NCBI GenBank assembly: GCA_025667525.1
Contig: CM046878.1
Coordinates: 516,344,274 to 516,408,273, forward strand
Source: Glebionis coronaria
Taxonomy: Eukaryota; Streptophyta; Magnoliopsida; Asterales; Asteraceae
Reading direction: 5' to 3'
Length of the DNA: 64,000 bases
A program made the position numbers and the translations under genes. Shown here in pieces: positions 8,801 to 20,649 of the stretch. The notes under the pieces were generated by a model. That model was not told the origin of the DNA. It ran no database searches and saw nothing but the letters and a program-made list of their open reading frames with translations. How positions within the stretch are numbered: the first letter of the stretch is position 1; each line of letters starts with the position of its first letter.

Positions 8801-10437
8801 TGATAGGTGTGAAAACACCCATCCTTTTTACCACTTAATTACAATAATAACCGAGCCAAAACGTGTATTTTATGTCATTTATGTCGGAATTACGCGTGGT
8901 TTGTGTTTTTGTTGTGATTTAGGACGAAAAAGTGAAAAGTGGAGAAAACACGGCATTCACGGGCTTTTATCGAAGAAAAAGACGAAAGACGAAGTGGAAA
9001 GATCAAGAGTGGAAAAAGAACGAAAGTCCAAGACCAATTCTGAAGATTTATCGAAGAAAAAGTCAAAAGACGGAAGTTTACCAAAAGCCGAAGAACTCGA
9101 GTCTTATTTATGAAGAAAATTCAAGACGAGTTCAAAGAAATCCCGAGACAAAGTCATTAAGCCCAAGATTAACAAAAGATAAAGAAGGGAAGGACTTAAC
9201 TTTGCAATTAAGGAAAAGAGGAAAGTGGGAGGAAGCTTCCTAAGCTCCTCCCTAATCTCCACTATAAATAACCATTAGCTACTTCATTTCTTGTTTTTGG
9301 GTGGTTTTGACAAACCACCACTTCCACCATTTTTATTTCTTGTTAATTACTTTCTTGCTTTTTAATTTCATGTTATGCACTTTTAATTCAAGTAAGTCTT
9401 TTAATTTTTGAATCTTTTCTTTTAATCAAGTTCTTATTTTTAATCATCTTCTTCTATCTTTCTTATCTTGCTTATCTTTGATTCATGTTCATCTTTGATC
9501 TTATTTTCATCTTAATGCTTATTTGATTTAAAGGTTTCTTAAAAAGTTCATCTTTTTATGTTTTGATTTAAAAGCTTGTTTATTGTAAGTTTGATAAGTT
9601 GTTTTAAGTGCTTATTTGATCAGCTTTGTGTTTGATTCGAGCTAGCTTAGGTAATAAGCTCAATTCCATAGCTTATTCATCTTGCTATATTTTCGGAACT
9701 AGGGATATCGGAAAGGGTTATAAACCCCTTTCCAATTGGTACTTTCCGAGCAGACTTCCACCCCTTCATTCCGATCGTATGATCAGAAAAGGGTTTCATG
9801 TATTCCGATTTGATGCTTATTTACCCCAACATTCCGATCTGAGCTCTTTAAGTTTATTCCGATCTTGTCCTATTTGAATGATATTCCGATTAAGGCTTTT
9901 ATCTAGTTATTCCGATTGAGAACGTTTGTTAACATTCTGATTTGCTCATTTTAGTATATTCCGATTATGCCATCTTTTATATATTCCGATCTGGACGATT
10001 TACCACATTCCGATCATCCTTTCCGATGGGGTTACATTCCGATCGGATTCCGATTGGATTCCGATCGGGTGTATTCCGATGGGTTGTTTTTGTTTTGTTT
10101 TATGATTTTGTTTTAGTTTAAGTGTCAAGTTCTCTCGTTTTATTTTTAGTTCATTTTTAATTCGTTTTGCGTTTTTATTTAATTGTCAATTTACTTTTCG
10201 CTAAGTTTTAATTTTACGTCATTTACTTTTAACGTTTTAAATATTACACCGTTTTACGTTTTAACTAGTTTTAGCTTTAATTTCCCGTCCTTTATTATTA
10301 AGTCTTGCACATTTATTTTACCAAATCCAAAAATATTTGTTTCACCAAGAACAACTAATCTCACACAATTAACCGGAAATCAATTCGAGAAGATACCGAG
10401 AAAACGAACTCTTTTAACTAGTAAAATCTATACATTA
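8801..10437 (+). repeat. 3' LTR of A (1637 bp)
   Basis: Same length as the 5' LTR, from TGATAGGTGTG to CTATACATTA. Differences are mainly transitions plus a few transversions, with no indel that I can see. The ATTCCGAT cluster is at 9690-10085, with a few units altered. An ACTCT duplication follows. Confidence 0.92.
9690..10085 (+). repeat. ATTCCGAT cluster in A 3' LTR
   Basis: Copy of the 4160-4570 cluster; single units have decayed (for example ATTCTGAT near 9935). Confidence 0.85.
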
Positions 10438-10442
10438 ACTCT
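10438..10442. repeat. Target site duplication of A, right copy
   Basis: ACTCT, matching 3281-3285. Confidence 0.92.
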
Positions 10443-11419
10443 ACACTCAGGGAAGTTGTGCTGATTGAAGCTCACAACTCTCCATTTACCATACATCCTG
10501 GTTCTACAAAAATGTACCACGACATCAAGCAACGTTTTTGGTGGAGTGGTATAAAGCAGGATGTTACCACCTTCGTTTCTAAATGTATGTTCTGCCAACA
10601 GGTTAAGATCGAACACCAGCGAGCTAGTGGGTTACTACAACCGCTAGATATTCCAGCATGGAAGTGGGACAAAATCGCCATGGATTTTGTTACTAGTCTT
10701 CATGTGACTCAGAGGAAGAATGACGCTATCTGGGTTATTGTTGATAGATTGACTAAATATGCTCATTTTCTTCCGATCCGCAAGGAGCATCCAGTAAGCA
10801 AATTAGCAAACACTTTTCGGAAGGAGATCATAAGGCTACATGGTACTCCATCAGAAATCATCTCTGGAAGAGTCTGCAGAAAGCTTGGGGCACCAGACTT
10901 AAGCTCAGCACTGCCTTTCATCCTCAGACCGACGGACAGTCGGAACGTACCATTCAGACATTAGAGGACATGCGGTGGGCGTGTGCTCTAGAGTGGTCAG
11001 GAAGCTGGGATGATTATATATTTCTAGTGGAGTTTGCATACAACAACAGATGGCACGCTAGCATCAAGTGTGCTCCTTTTGAGATGTTTTATGGTAGGAA
11101 GTGCTGCGCCCTAATCTGCTGGGATCAGGTGGGCGAACGACTACTTGAGGGTCCAGAGATGATTGAGGTAACTAATGAGAAGGTCGCCGTCGCCAAGGCA
11201 AAGCTTCAGGAAGCTCATGCTCGTCATAAGAGCTATGCTAATAAACATCGTAGAGATGTCTCATTTAATGTAGGTGATCACGTTTTCCTCAAGGTATCAC
11301 CTGCACGAGGAGTTAAACGTTTTGGAGTCAGAGGGAAGCTCAGTCCTCGCTTCATCGGACCGTTTGACATCATAGAACGCGTTGGTGAAGTGTCATATCG
11401 TTTATCGTTACCGCCTTAG
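10443..11419 (+). pseudogene. pol: Chromovirus B integrase
   Basis: Continuation of 2942-3285 after element A. The segment starts with the HHCC zinc region (His of EAHNSPFTIHPG, Cys of CMFCQQVK), followed by the catalytic core with the first Asp in WDKIAMDFVTSL and the glutamate region HPQTDGQSERT. The second Asp (usually SDRD.RFTS) is missing: the frame jumps from TPSEII to a sequence matching the region behind it, a deletion of some ten codons near 10862 with a frameshift. The C-terminal part (10970-11419) has the GDHVFLKVSP and GKLSPRFIGPF motifs typical of Ty3 chromoviruses. It cannot be catalytically active. Confidence 0.85.
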
Positions 11420-11700
11420 CTATCACACGTTCACAACGTGTTATATGTGTCCTTACTCAGAGGATACAACTATCATCCAGTTCATGTTGTCCAGTATCCG
11501 CTTGATCATATTCGAGAGGATCTTTCATATGTCGAAGAACCCGAGAGAGTTCTTGAACGACAAGATCATGCCATGCGGAGGTAGACGATCCCTTTTGTCA
11601 AAATCCTCTGGAGGGATCATCCTGAGCGGGAGGCCACTTGGGAGACGGAGGAGTCTATACGGGCTTCTTAACCTTATTTCCAGTTCTAATTTGGGTATGT
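11420..11700 (+). pseudogene. pol: Chromovirus B C-terminal chromodomain-like tail
   Basis: After a stop at 11417-11419 the translation continues as HNVLYVSLLRGY and, in another frame, YVEEPERVLERQDHAM ... ILWRDHPEREATWETEESI. This is the usual end of Tekay/Del polyproteins, a short chromodomain-like module that I recall as guiding insertion to heterochromatin. A frameshift near 11578 splits the module. Confidence 0.75.
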
Positions 11701-11748
11701 TTTTGTTCAATTTATGTTTCTCCAATTCAAGGACGGATTGTTCTCCTA

Positions 11749-11976
11749 GAGGGGAAGAGTTGTAAATCCCGCATTAAAATACCATGAACAGTACACGTGA
11801 ACAGTGAACATACAAAAATACGGTAAAATTAAAACTTTCCATTTATAATATAATTCATGTGTCACGATATTTAATAACATGTAATTACGTATATATTATA
11901 AATGTGTTAAGTACACGACATATAAAAATCACAATAATTAAACTTGAACGAACATGTAAATATTTAACTTAGAAAA
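11749..11976 (+). repeat. PPT and start of the 3' LTR of B
   Basis: The polypurine tract GAGGGGAAGAGT (11749-11760) is followed by TGTAAATCCCGC at 11761, similar to the LTR start of H (minus strand from 15098: TGTAAAACTCGC). About 215 AT-rich bases of LTR-like sequence follow before it meets unrelated gag-like coding sequence near 11977. Confidence 0.65.
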
Positions 11977-12613
11977 TTAAGAAGAGGTATACCTCGGCCT
12001 GCGACGCCTGGGGTGGTGGTCATCCGTATCAGACCCAAATGAGTCATATCTTGGTGAGTGCCTTCCCCGTCTCGACCGGCTGCAATGAATACTCATCCAT
12101 GGAGGGGGAGTGGCATCTCTCCCGCCTCTTGAAGGATCAATGCTTTTGAAAACACAAGCCCTGTGAGTATTCTCCTGTGGTATTTCTAGGGTTGCGCGCC
12201 CTACAGACCCGTCAGAGAGATTCATTTCCACTTGATTTTCCTCTAAGTCTTCTAGTATTTGATCCTCGATATTTTTGAAAACATTATATGGTTGAGGGTG
12301 TTCCTCCATCTGGAGTGGTTCCTCCACTTGACATATTCTTCGTTTTTTCCAAGGGCGTTGCAGCGTATCGCCTGCAACACTGTTAAAGTTAAGCCTAGAT
12401 TGGAGGTTCCTTCGCATGTTTAACCTTGTCGTGATAGCCAGAACAATGGTTTCAAAGTTCTGTGTAACGTAGTATTCGATGCTTCCATTATTGATTGAAG
12501 TAGTCATGTCGACCTCTGTCTTCGTGACAGTGGTCTTTGCGTCCCCCTATTAGGAGGAACAGGTGCCAATCCTGGATCTGGGTTGTCCATGGCCAGGATT
12601 GGTGCGGGAGTGG
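11977..12613 (-). pseudogene. Orphan gag-like fragment, Arg/Ser-rich
   Basis: The minus-strand frame of 176 codons (12507-11977) is preceded by a short frame from an ATG at about 12572 (MDNPDPGLAPVPPNRG) that ends in TGA just at the start of the next one, suggesting one frameshifted protein. It contains WKKRRICQVEEPLQ, an acidic middle (ILEDLEENQVEMN) and an RS-rich end (SRSRRGRHSPRYDSFGSD). The composition resembles the N-terminal gag region of Tat-lineage Ty3 elements, but I cannot name a family. No LTR or primer site is attached; it lies between the B LTR fragment and H. Confidence 0.35.
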
Positions 12614-12618
12614 TGAAA

Positions 12619-15098
12619 TGTAACACCCCGCTCAGAAAAGAGACAAAGTGTTACTACTATGGTGTCGCATCAGATACATCATATTTTAAAAAGGCTATAA
12701 TTAAACTTTTATTAAATTCAAAATACTCAAAGTAATATCTTAATAACAAAAATCCCCAAAACAACAGCGTCCAAATTGCAAAAGTATTAAATCATTAAAA
12801 AGACATAAAGTTTATTAAATCTTTGGTGACTCTAGGTAAGCCCATACTCTTATAGCCCAGTCTCCCGCTTAATACCTGCTCGGAAAATAAAACGGCTGAG
12901 CAAAACGCCTAGTGAACGGATATAACAAATATGATCAAAGTAAAGGAACTAATAAAATTGCGGATATCACATGGTATGACTACTAGAATGAATATATGGA
13001 TTAATAAGAAGGCAAATGAAAGGTAAAGGAATGCCCATGAGCTCTCATAAAAATCACACTGCCAAAACAATAAAATAATCATATAAGTGTACAAGGCACG
13101 ACTCCTATGTACCAAGGTGATGGAGTGTATAGCACACAGAAACCAATCACATCAAATCACATTACATTTACCAAACAAAAACCTAGGATGCATCCATATG
13201 CTCCCTACAAAACAAAGTTAATAGCATATGCACTAGCTCATGACTAGCACCAGCGCTCATAATATAACATTTAATTATGCGCATCAAAAGGGAACGTCGG
13301 GATCTAATCACACCACCCCAGATGGTGTCATGCCGTCGGTGCATCAGATGAAATGGTCATTGTATCCCTCATGACTAGAAAACAAAGTATAGCTCAGTCG
13401 TAAGGGGTTCATTTCATAGGCATATCAAGTATATATTATAAGTGCTCAAATGGGGAACATTTAAAGGCATATAAATAAAGGCATCACAACAAGGCGAAAG
13501 GGAGATTAAGAACCGAATATCTGTACCTTAAATGCACAAACAAATCAAGGAACCGTACACAAGAAACAAGTACCAATACCGTGTCACCAAGGCTAAAACA
13601 TACATATAATAATGTCTTATATACTGATCAATTACAAAATATTACAAGTTATCATGATTTGGTGATTATAAAACCTCAATTATCCATTACCCCAAAACCC
13701 GTCATTTATGGACTGTTTTTATAGATCCGACTGTAAGTCCATTTTCCAACACCTTACCTACTGATTAAAGACCTATTTGAAAATTGCATTGGAAGTAGAT
13801 GGTTCTAGACTCTGGCTTCACTCAAAAAGCTATCCCGGAGCCCGAGTTATGGCTCTTACCAGTTGACCTATTTTCTAATTTTTAAAGATTGTGAAGACCG
13901 GAATGGTAGACATAGTTTCCAACCCTTTCAAGATAATTTAAGACCAGTTATTAAAACTAGATTCGAAGTATATGTTTTTAGGCTTAAGAAACATTCAAAA
14001 AGGTATTATGAAACTTGTTTTATAGACCATACAAGATGACCAAAAAACTGGATAGCCTTGGGTCATAATTTCGTATTAGCCGGTTTAGTGATCTAGACCA
14101 CCATAGGACATATAGATCTTTATGAAAAACATATAATAAACTTATTATAACATTATTAGGGTTGATCTAAAAATATTTAACATACAAAAAGGTTTTAAGG
14201 TATTAAATCACCAAAAAGACATTTTTAGGGTTTCTAAACCCTAGAAATCATGTTTATTACCATATCGAATTTATGAAAGTCATATAGGTGACACAAGGAT
14301 CATAAGGACTTACATAGAATGTGTATAATGATATGGTAATTACTATACACAATATGTAACAATAATGGAGATTTAGTAATAAGAATGGTGGATTAAGGAC
14401 AAAAAAGATTAAGAACAACCTTAAGGTTTTAAGGTTTTCTTAACAATGGAGATGAGCGGAGGTTGTAGTGGAGTTTTGGATAAGTAAAGTATGTATGTGT
14501 GATGTTTAGGCCAGCCATAGGGTCCTTTATATAGGGTATTCTATATTTGTTAAAAGCTTGAATTAAGGAAGACCATTAACTAGCTTTTTCAAACTTGAAA
14601 CTTATGCCATAACTTATGGCATTAAACACTTTTAAAAATCATAAAAAACTTCCAATTTTCTTCATATTTTTGTGTGTTTTGGCTCAAAATAGGGGGATGT
14701 TTCAACTTAGTTTTAATGGTATAATTACAAATTAATTTCACACATTTATTTCCATTTTTAAAACTCTTACATAAACATGTACATATAACAAAAGTGTCTA
14801 CTTTTTAAATAATAGAACCTGAGGTTTAAAATGTTTATTTATATAAGTCTAAGAATGTCATTTATATCTTTGTTTTCATTTAAAACTATATGTTGTATTA
14901 TAATTTAATTAAAAGTTTTCATAGTCTAAGTCTTATTTATTTAATACTTATGAAATAGTTAAACTATGCTTTAATTTAAATTAAAGAAATTGAAATAAAA
15001 TGTCTACTATTGAATTTACATAAAATTCCCAAATCTCATAAAATGTTCCAATAACGTACTTATTCATGTTTCCGTATTTTAAAAATGCGAGTTTTACA
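12619..15098 (-). repeat. 3' LTR of H (2480 bp)
   Basis: On the minus strand it begins TGTAAAACTCGCAT and ends GGGGTGTTACA. The first 510 bases from its left edge match 16658-17173. A TATA-like TATATAAAG on the minus strand lies at 14533-14525. It has no supported gene. The long low-complexity AT-rich interior is typical for large chromovirus LTRs. Confidence 0.82.
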
Positions 15099-15112
15099 AC
15101 TCTTCCCTTCTA
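15099..15112 (-). other. Polypurine tract of H
   Basis: AGAAGGGAAGAGT on the minus strand directly before the 3' LTR, preceded by TTTCGAGGACGAAATTTTC, the usual sequence in front of the Tekay PPT. Confidence 0.75.
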
Positions 15113-15401
15113 AAAAAGAAAATTTCGTCCTCGAAATTAAAGTAGTGTTATGAGTTTTATAATTCCTCCTCTCTAAAAGAAAAATTTCAGCCTCGAAATT
15201 GGAATAACACCATTAAACGTAAACCAATACAAAAATGCACGAATCGGATAGAATGAATTCGAAACAGAAGAAGTGGTGATATATGAAATCACATATAGAA
15301 CAATCACAGAAGTAACGCTAACAGAAAGGACTCACAAAATGCTTGCACATATCGAAGGAATAACAAAGGAAAAATGAATCGAGAATTTCTTGGGATCTTA
15401 C

Positions 15402-16297
15402 CTAATGACTTGTCGTCTCCATCACTTCCATCTTTCCCAAATAAATCCTTAATCCTATGTTCATTCGAACCACAATGAAAACATTCCCCATATATCTTAT
15501 AGCATGCCCTTCCAGAATGAAGCCTTCCCCAAGTTTAGCACGATGGTCCTGAATTACCCTTCTGACCATCCCCTTTGTTGTTATGAGCACCTCTTTCTGT
15601 TATTCAGCCCAGACCTCTCTCTATGAATCTCATAGTTCCTTGCAGCATCAGCCAGAGCCGCCACATCCTTGAAGTCAAGGTTCACAATGTTGTCCACAAC
15701 ACGATCATTGGGATCCCACTTGAATTTCTCTGCCTGATCCTCCTGCGTACCCGCTTTTTCCCCTACGAAACTTGCCAACCTAAGGAACCGCTTCATAATG
15801 TCCCAACTGGACACTCCGTCCCTCTGCCTAACATTGTGGTACTCCCGCTCGTATTTTCGTTGCTCCAACTTAGGAAAATACTAAAGAAAGAAAACCTCCC
15901 GGAAGTTTGCCCAAGTCATAGTCAGCACAAAGTCGTCACCTCCTTTGGCCTGCTTATTGGCCTTCCACCAGCTAAGTACGTCACCCTCTAACTTGTAGCT
16001 AGCCAGCCTAGCCTTATACCCGTCTTCAAAACCTAGTACTTCGAACAATTTCTCGATGTGCTCAATCCAGTTATCACTCTCGACTGGAGTAGTAGCGGAA
16101 CTAAACGATTGAGGTTTTTGCTTACCAAACCTCTCCAACCACGCGTGGATGGTAGGAGTTTGATCACCACTTCCACCATTAGTACTCTGACGGATTTGGT
16201 TGGTGATCTCGATAGTAAGACCTAGAATCAATGCAACAACGACCCGTTGTACTGCCTCTTCGAAAGTAGGGCCATAAAAGGTTGATGGAGTCACCAT
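15402..16297 (-). pseudogene. gag: Chromovirus H gag
   Basis: Gag of a Tekay/Del-type element. It starts MVTPSTFYGPTFEEAV at 16297. The capsid region has WIEHIEKLFEVLGF and LEGDVLSWWKAN; after a break near 15881 it continues YFPKLEQRKYEREYHNV ... DRVVDNIVNLDFKDVAALADAARNYEI (to about 15600). The zinc knuckle (about 15490-15450) reads CFHCGSNEHRIKDL: the first three ligands are there, but the last Cys is Leu. At least two frame breaks occur. Gag is normally followed by protease; here the frame ends a few hundred bases before the PPT. Confidence 0.8.
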
Positions 16298-16641
16298 CTG
16301 AGGTATAAACGATTTAGTGATGACAAAAACGAAGCTTAGAAGATAAGATGAACATATACAAATGAAGTGATATTATCAGTGTACAAAGAAGACGTCATTG
16401 TTCGGGCCATCATAGTTCAGAAGCCATTCTATAAACGTTTTGGGATCGAGGGCACTTTAAATCGTAAACCCAACCACTCGGCCACAACGTAATATCGAGA
16501 CGGAACATCCTAATGCGAAGCTCCCTACTAACATGTCAAATTCTGTGGAAACGAATACATATCAAAAAAATATGCCAATACCAAAGTAGGCATGGAAGCC
16601 TAATCTACCCAATCCTCACAGGTCAATCCTAGGTCGTAGAT

Positions 16642-16653
16642 GCTCCGATACCA
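16642..16653 (-). other. Primer binding site of H (tRNA-iMet type)
   Basis: TGGTATCGGAGC on the minus strand, four bases behind the LTR; one mismatch to the iMet complement TGGTATCAGAGC. Confidence 0.8.
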
Positions 16654-16657
16654 TAAT

Positions 16658-17173
16658 TGTAACACCCCGCTCCGAAAAGAGATAAAGTGCTACTACTATG
16701 GGGTCGCATCTAATACATCATATTTTAAAAAGGCTAAAATACAACTTTTATTAAATTCAAAATACTCAAAGTAATATCTTAATAACAAAAATCCCCAAAA
16801 CAACAGGGTACAAATTACAAAAGTATTAAATCATTAAAAATACATAAAGTTTAATAAATCCCTAGTGACTCTAGGTAAGCCATACTCTCATAGCCCAGTC
16901 TCCCACTTAATACCTTCCGCATGGAAACTAAAATGGCTGAGCAAAATTCTTAGTGAACGGATATAACAAATATGGTCTACGTAAAGGAGATAACGAAATT
17001 ACGGATATCACAAGTTATGAATACAAGAATTAATATATGGATTAATAAGAAGGCAAATGAAATGTAAAGGAATGCCCACGAGCTCTCATAACCATCACCT
17101 AACCAAAATAATCAAATACTCATGTAAGTGTACAAGGACGCGACTCCTATCTACCAAGGTGATGGAGTGCATA
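16658..17173 (-). repeat. 5' LTR of H, truncated
   Basis: Matches 12619-13130 with scattered substitutions and stops at GAGTGCATA exactly where copia C1 starts. GCATA (17169-17173) is the candidate C1 target duplication; the other LTR has GTATA here. Confidence 0.82.
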
Positions 17174-17576
17174 TGTTGTTCCCTAATTTTTTCACTTCAC
17201 TATGGATGGATTTAGGAAAATAGATGAAAGATAGATAAAAATTAGATTTGGATATAGAGTGAGAAGGAAGAGAAAGAAAGTGTAGAGTAGGTGAAGAAAA
17301 CAAGGTGATATTAGATTAAGGAAAAAATGAACAACCAACCCCTCCTAACATGCTAGGAGGATGTTTTTATAGTCTACCCGCATGTGGGCTTGTATGGGCT
17401 GTATTGTTTGGGTCGGGCTTTCCTTTTAGGATTTTGGTCCATAACATGAACATTATAGTTTAAAGTCAGCCCGTAATACCCGACTAACCTACTATCTATT
17501 ACACCGTTCTAAAATACGATACATAATAAACCTATTACCGAACATTCTTGTTTGACTCAATGTTTTGAGGCTAACA
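17174..17576 (-). repeat. 3' LTR of C1 (403 bp)
   Basis: On the minus strand it begins TGTTAGCCTC after the PPT-like GGGGGAGAT and ends GGGAACAACA. It shares layout with the LTRs of F and C2. A TATA-like TATAAAAAC on the minus strand is at 17371-17363. Confidence 0.82.
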
Positions 17577-20500
17577 ATCTCCCCCAATGAGAGGTCATTC
17601 ATCTACGACATTTGAAGATTTACAGAGATTACTAATCTCGCCATAAATGAGTCGGAAACGTGTAATAGTAGTCTTGTTCCTTCATGCTGTGATCTTTGAG
17701 CCTTTGTCGTTGTCTTTCGACATTGTCTTTAAACTTGAGAGCTTCAAATCTGTGACCGAATCATTCTTGACGATACAATATTTTAAGACTAACATCTCAC
17801 TCACTGAGAGGTCTTCAAAATAACTGCTTCATTATTGCTGGTCACCATCCTTGACTTGTCTTTGCCATCTTGTGATCTCGTGTCTTCATCTACATGCTCA
17901 CACTATGCATCATCTTGAAAGCTTGCTGACAATCTCCTTTGAAGAAAGGTCATTCATCTACATTAATTGTTAAGGAAGATTCTGAACATCAGATTTACGG
18001 AAGACTTTTGCTTTCTTGGTTGTTAAATATGTATTTTGGAATGAGTATGTGATTTTGAATCTTCGAATTTGTTGAGTACACCGTAACGCCGCCTTCTCGA
18101 GACAAAACATAGACACAGACTGAATTACTTTAACATTCATCCGAAATCAGTAGCGTTTTACCTCCGGTCGGTGAAGACCGTTATACGATATTAATTATCT
18201 TACCTGTGATTAGGTAAGTTCAAACCTCTTTGACAGGGTTTCGCGGTTGTACTAGTCGTTATCTTTACTCGACCATCTCAAAGCAAGACTGCGAACATAA
18301 ATAGTGAATCAATTGGATAAATATCCGCTTGATTAAAGTCGTCAACTCAAATTCCTGGAACAAGTTTGATTCGTAGAGGATATTACCATTGTTGCTTTCT
18401 AGTTGACACAAGTTTGATTCATAAAGAATCTCGCAAGTTACCTACCGTATCATTGTTTGAGGTTAACGCTAGAAGAATTTTCATTCGTGCTGTGAATATT
18501 AATGAATATCACTCTGAATGTTCTAGCAAGACCATAAATATATCACGTAGAAACCTGAAACGAGTTTGAATCAATTAAGAATCAAACCACTGTTTCTTTT
18601 TAGTTTACACATGTTCAATTCATAAAGAATATTACACATGACCTACCGCAGTGCTGTTTGATGTTTACACTGGAAGGATTTCCACTCATCATTGTGAATA
18701 CTAAAGAGTATTACTCTGAGTGTTCTAGCAATATCACAAGGATATAGCGTAGGACTCTTTTCTTCATCATGTTGTGTGTCCTAACGAGATTTGATTGATC
18801 TTTAGGCTCTAGACTCGATTTGTGCACTTTTAGTGGTCAGAGGCTGGAGCAGATGCCACCTATTCAATATCAACTATCTCGGAGTGATAAAGTTAATAGA
18901 AGTCATGTTGATCTCTATGACAATAAAACAAATTTATTTTGAGAGAAGCCTGAGTCAGCAGAGGAAGGGTAGTGCATTACATCACTGGGTCCATGATGTG
19001 TTGTCTTCATGACGTGTTGACCCAATTTTTGCCTAAGTTGTATGGAGGGATTCTTTGTTTACACCCTTTATCCTTACATTTCTTGTTCATTCTTCAACCC
19101 CTTCAATGCTTACCAAGACAACAGTGCTAGCATCAATACTTAGTCGGCATTTAGCTACGTTCACATTCTACTCCATCCTTCCTAAGGACTTCTAATAATA
19201 TATTAGATTGTCTCTGAGAAGATCCCTCTGGTTCTAGTTGGATCATATGACTTATACCTAACCACCTTTTGACACCAATAACGTCATGAATTAAAGAGGT
19301 TGTGGGTATATAAGATCGTAACCGTTAAAACCACTTGAAAGTCTACCAAAGTGTTTGAAAAACATTTAACACCTTGATAGTTTTGTCGTTTCAGAAATGC
19401 TCCCCCTTCACATGTGCATCGATAATCAAAAGTGTTTCTCACATGTGGTTAAGAGTTAAAGTTCTTGAGTCTTATATGTTCGTTTCTTATATTAATATCA
19501 CATTTTCTCTCCTATCTCTAATATATAAAATCGTTTGATATTAGAGATACCAAATTTGATTAAAATATATCGCGAAAAATAGTCTTGAAATTCTTTCGGG
19601 AGAAACATGTGTTTAACTTAGCATGAATTATTGGAACATTTTATGTAGTGTCGAGCACAAAATTTTTGAAAGATTTTGAATAATCATTGAAAAACTCTTG
19701 AAAAAATTGTACTCGTACACTACATGTTCATGAACACATAAAAGATAGTCATTGAAGAATGTGCTCATGAACATCAAAGCTTTTTGATGTGAATAATATC
19801 GAATGATACTTACACACAATGTGCTGGATACATAAAAAAATTTCTTGACTTAATATATCCAACAACATTAAAACATTGATTTTTGAAAAGTCCCCCTCAA
19901 AATTTGATCCATTTGAATTGTCTTTACGAGGATATGATCCACATTTAACTTTTGAGGATAGGAGTTGTTGAACACACAATTTTGAAAGATTTTGAATAAT
20001 CATGGAAAAATTCTTGAATTCTTTTTTGTGTTCAACGCTTTTTGAAAAACCATTCTTTTTGGTGATATGGTGTTTCTAAATCATAAACTTAAGTTCATAT
20101 ACTTTAAATGTCTAAACGAATCCACTCAAGTGTAAGAAGATATCTCTTCTTTTGTTGAGGGTAAGGGTACTAAATCGTACACTCCCCCGTGAATATAGAT
20201 CCGGGTTGCAATCTGAAAGTTATTACAAGCCATTGTGTTGAGCTCAAAACATTGAATGTTTTGTGACAAGCTCAACCCAAATAAGATTGTTCTACCCGTT
20301 TTTGGAAAAATTGACCACAAAAGACATTTCCCTTTATTAAAAATAGAAATGACATGTTTTGAATGATATTTACAACTTTCATTCGGGCTTTATTTACACA
20401 CTCGTGTCGTTATAGAGCGACATTTCTAGGCACGCCTATATTATCGATACTGAAAGACATGTCGAGAAGAATATTTTTGAATTTTCAAAGATTTTAATTT

Positions 20501-20649
20501 TGTGTTTTGTTTTTATATGTTTTATATTTTTGTATTTTTCTTTTTCATAGATATGTACAAGTAGATGTTTGATAGATGAATCAAACAGTCACCTTTGCAA
20601 GAATCTATAGGTCTACGGGAGTCAAACATCTCATACGAATTTGCCTAAC
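17577..20649 (-). other. 3' non-coding region of C1
   Basis: About 3 kb without a supported gene, alignable by eye with C2. Shared landmarks are the PPT at 17577-17588, the block around 18070-18210 with hairpin CGGTC-GGTGAA-GACCG, about 200-base tandem repeats (18360-18760), the segment near 19020-19260 and the end near 20200-20470. 19628-19819 and 19749-20003 look like a local duplication (shared AGATTTTGAATAATCAT). Confidence 0.65.
18360..18760 (-). repeat. About 200-base tandem repeat with hairpins, C1
   Basis: Two diverged units, each with CATAAAGAAT, ACCTACCG, TGTTTGA..TTAAC/TTTACAC, a hairpin (18492-18512; 18694-18714) and TCT(A/G)GCAA. C2 has the same arrangement at 50270-50670. The hairpin sequences differ between units while pairing is kept. 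Confidence 0.6.

Larger units (their letters stand above)
3286..10437 (+). mobile_element. Athila-like Ty3 element A, complete, non-autonomous
   Basis: 7152 bp: two LTRs of identical length (1637 bp), an Asp-tRNA-type primer site at 4926, one ORF (5129-6925), a long 3' untranslated region and a PPT at 8786-8800. The LTR ends are TGAT...ATTA. ACTCT flanks both sides. By eye the two LTRs differ at roughly 25-30 positions (about 1.6%), so the insertion is recent. No protease, RT, RNase H or integrase is encoded anywhere between the LTRs. Leader, primer site, PPT and 3' region match those of D and E, which are recognisable Athila relatives, so A is best read as a non-autonomous Athila derivative. 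Confidence 0.9.
12619..17173 (-). mobile_element. Chromovirus H, gag-only derivative
   Basis: Minus-strand order: 5' LTR (cut, 17173-16658), iMet-type primer site (16653-16642), gag (16297-15402), PPT (15112-15099), 3' LTR (15098-12619). The inside is only about 1.56 kb, with nothing between the gag zinc knuckle and the PPT, so protease, RT, RNase H and integrase are absent. The rest of the 5' LTR should lie beyond the right end of the window, because C1 and its nested insertions split it at 17173. TGAAA at 12614-12618 is the candidate left target duplication. Confidence 0.8.
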
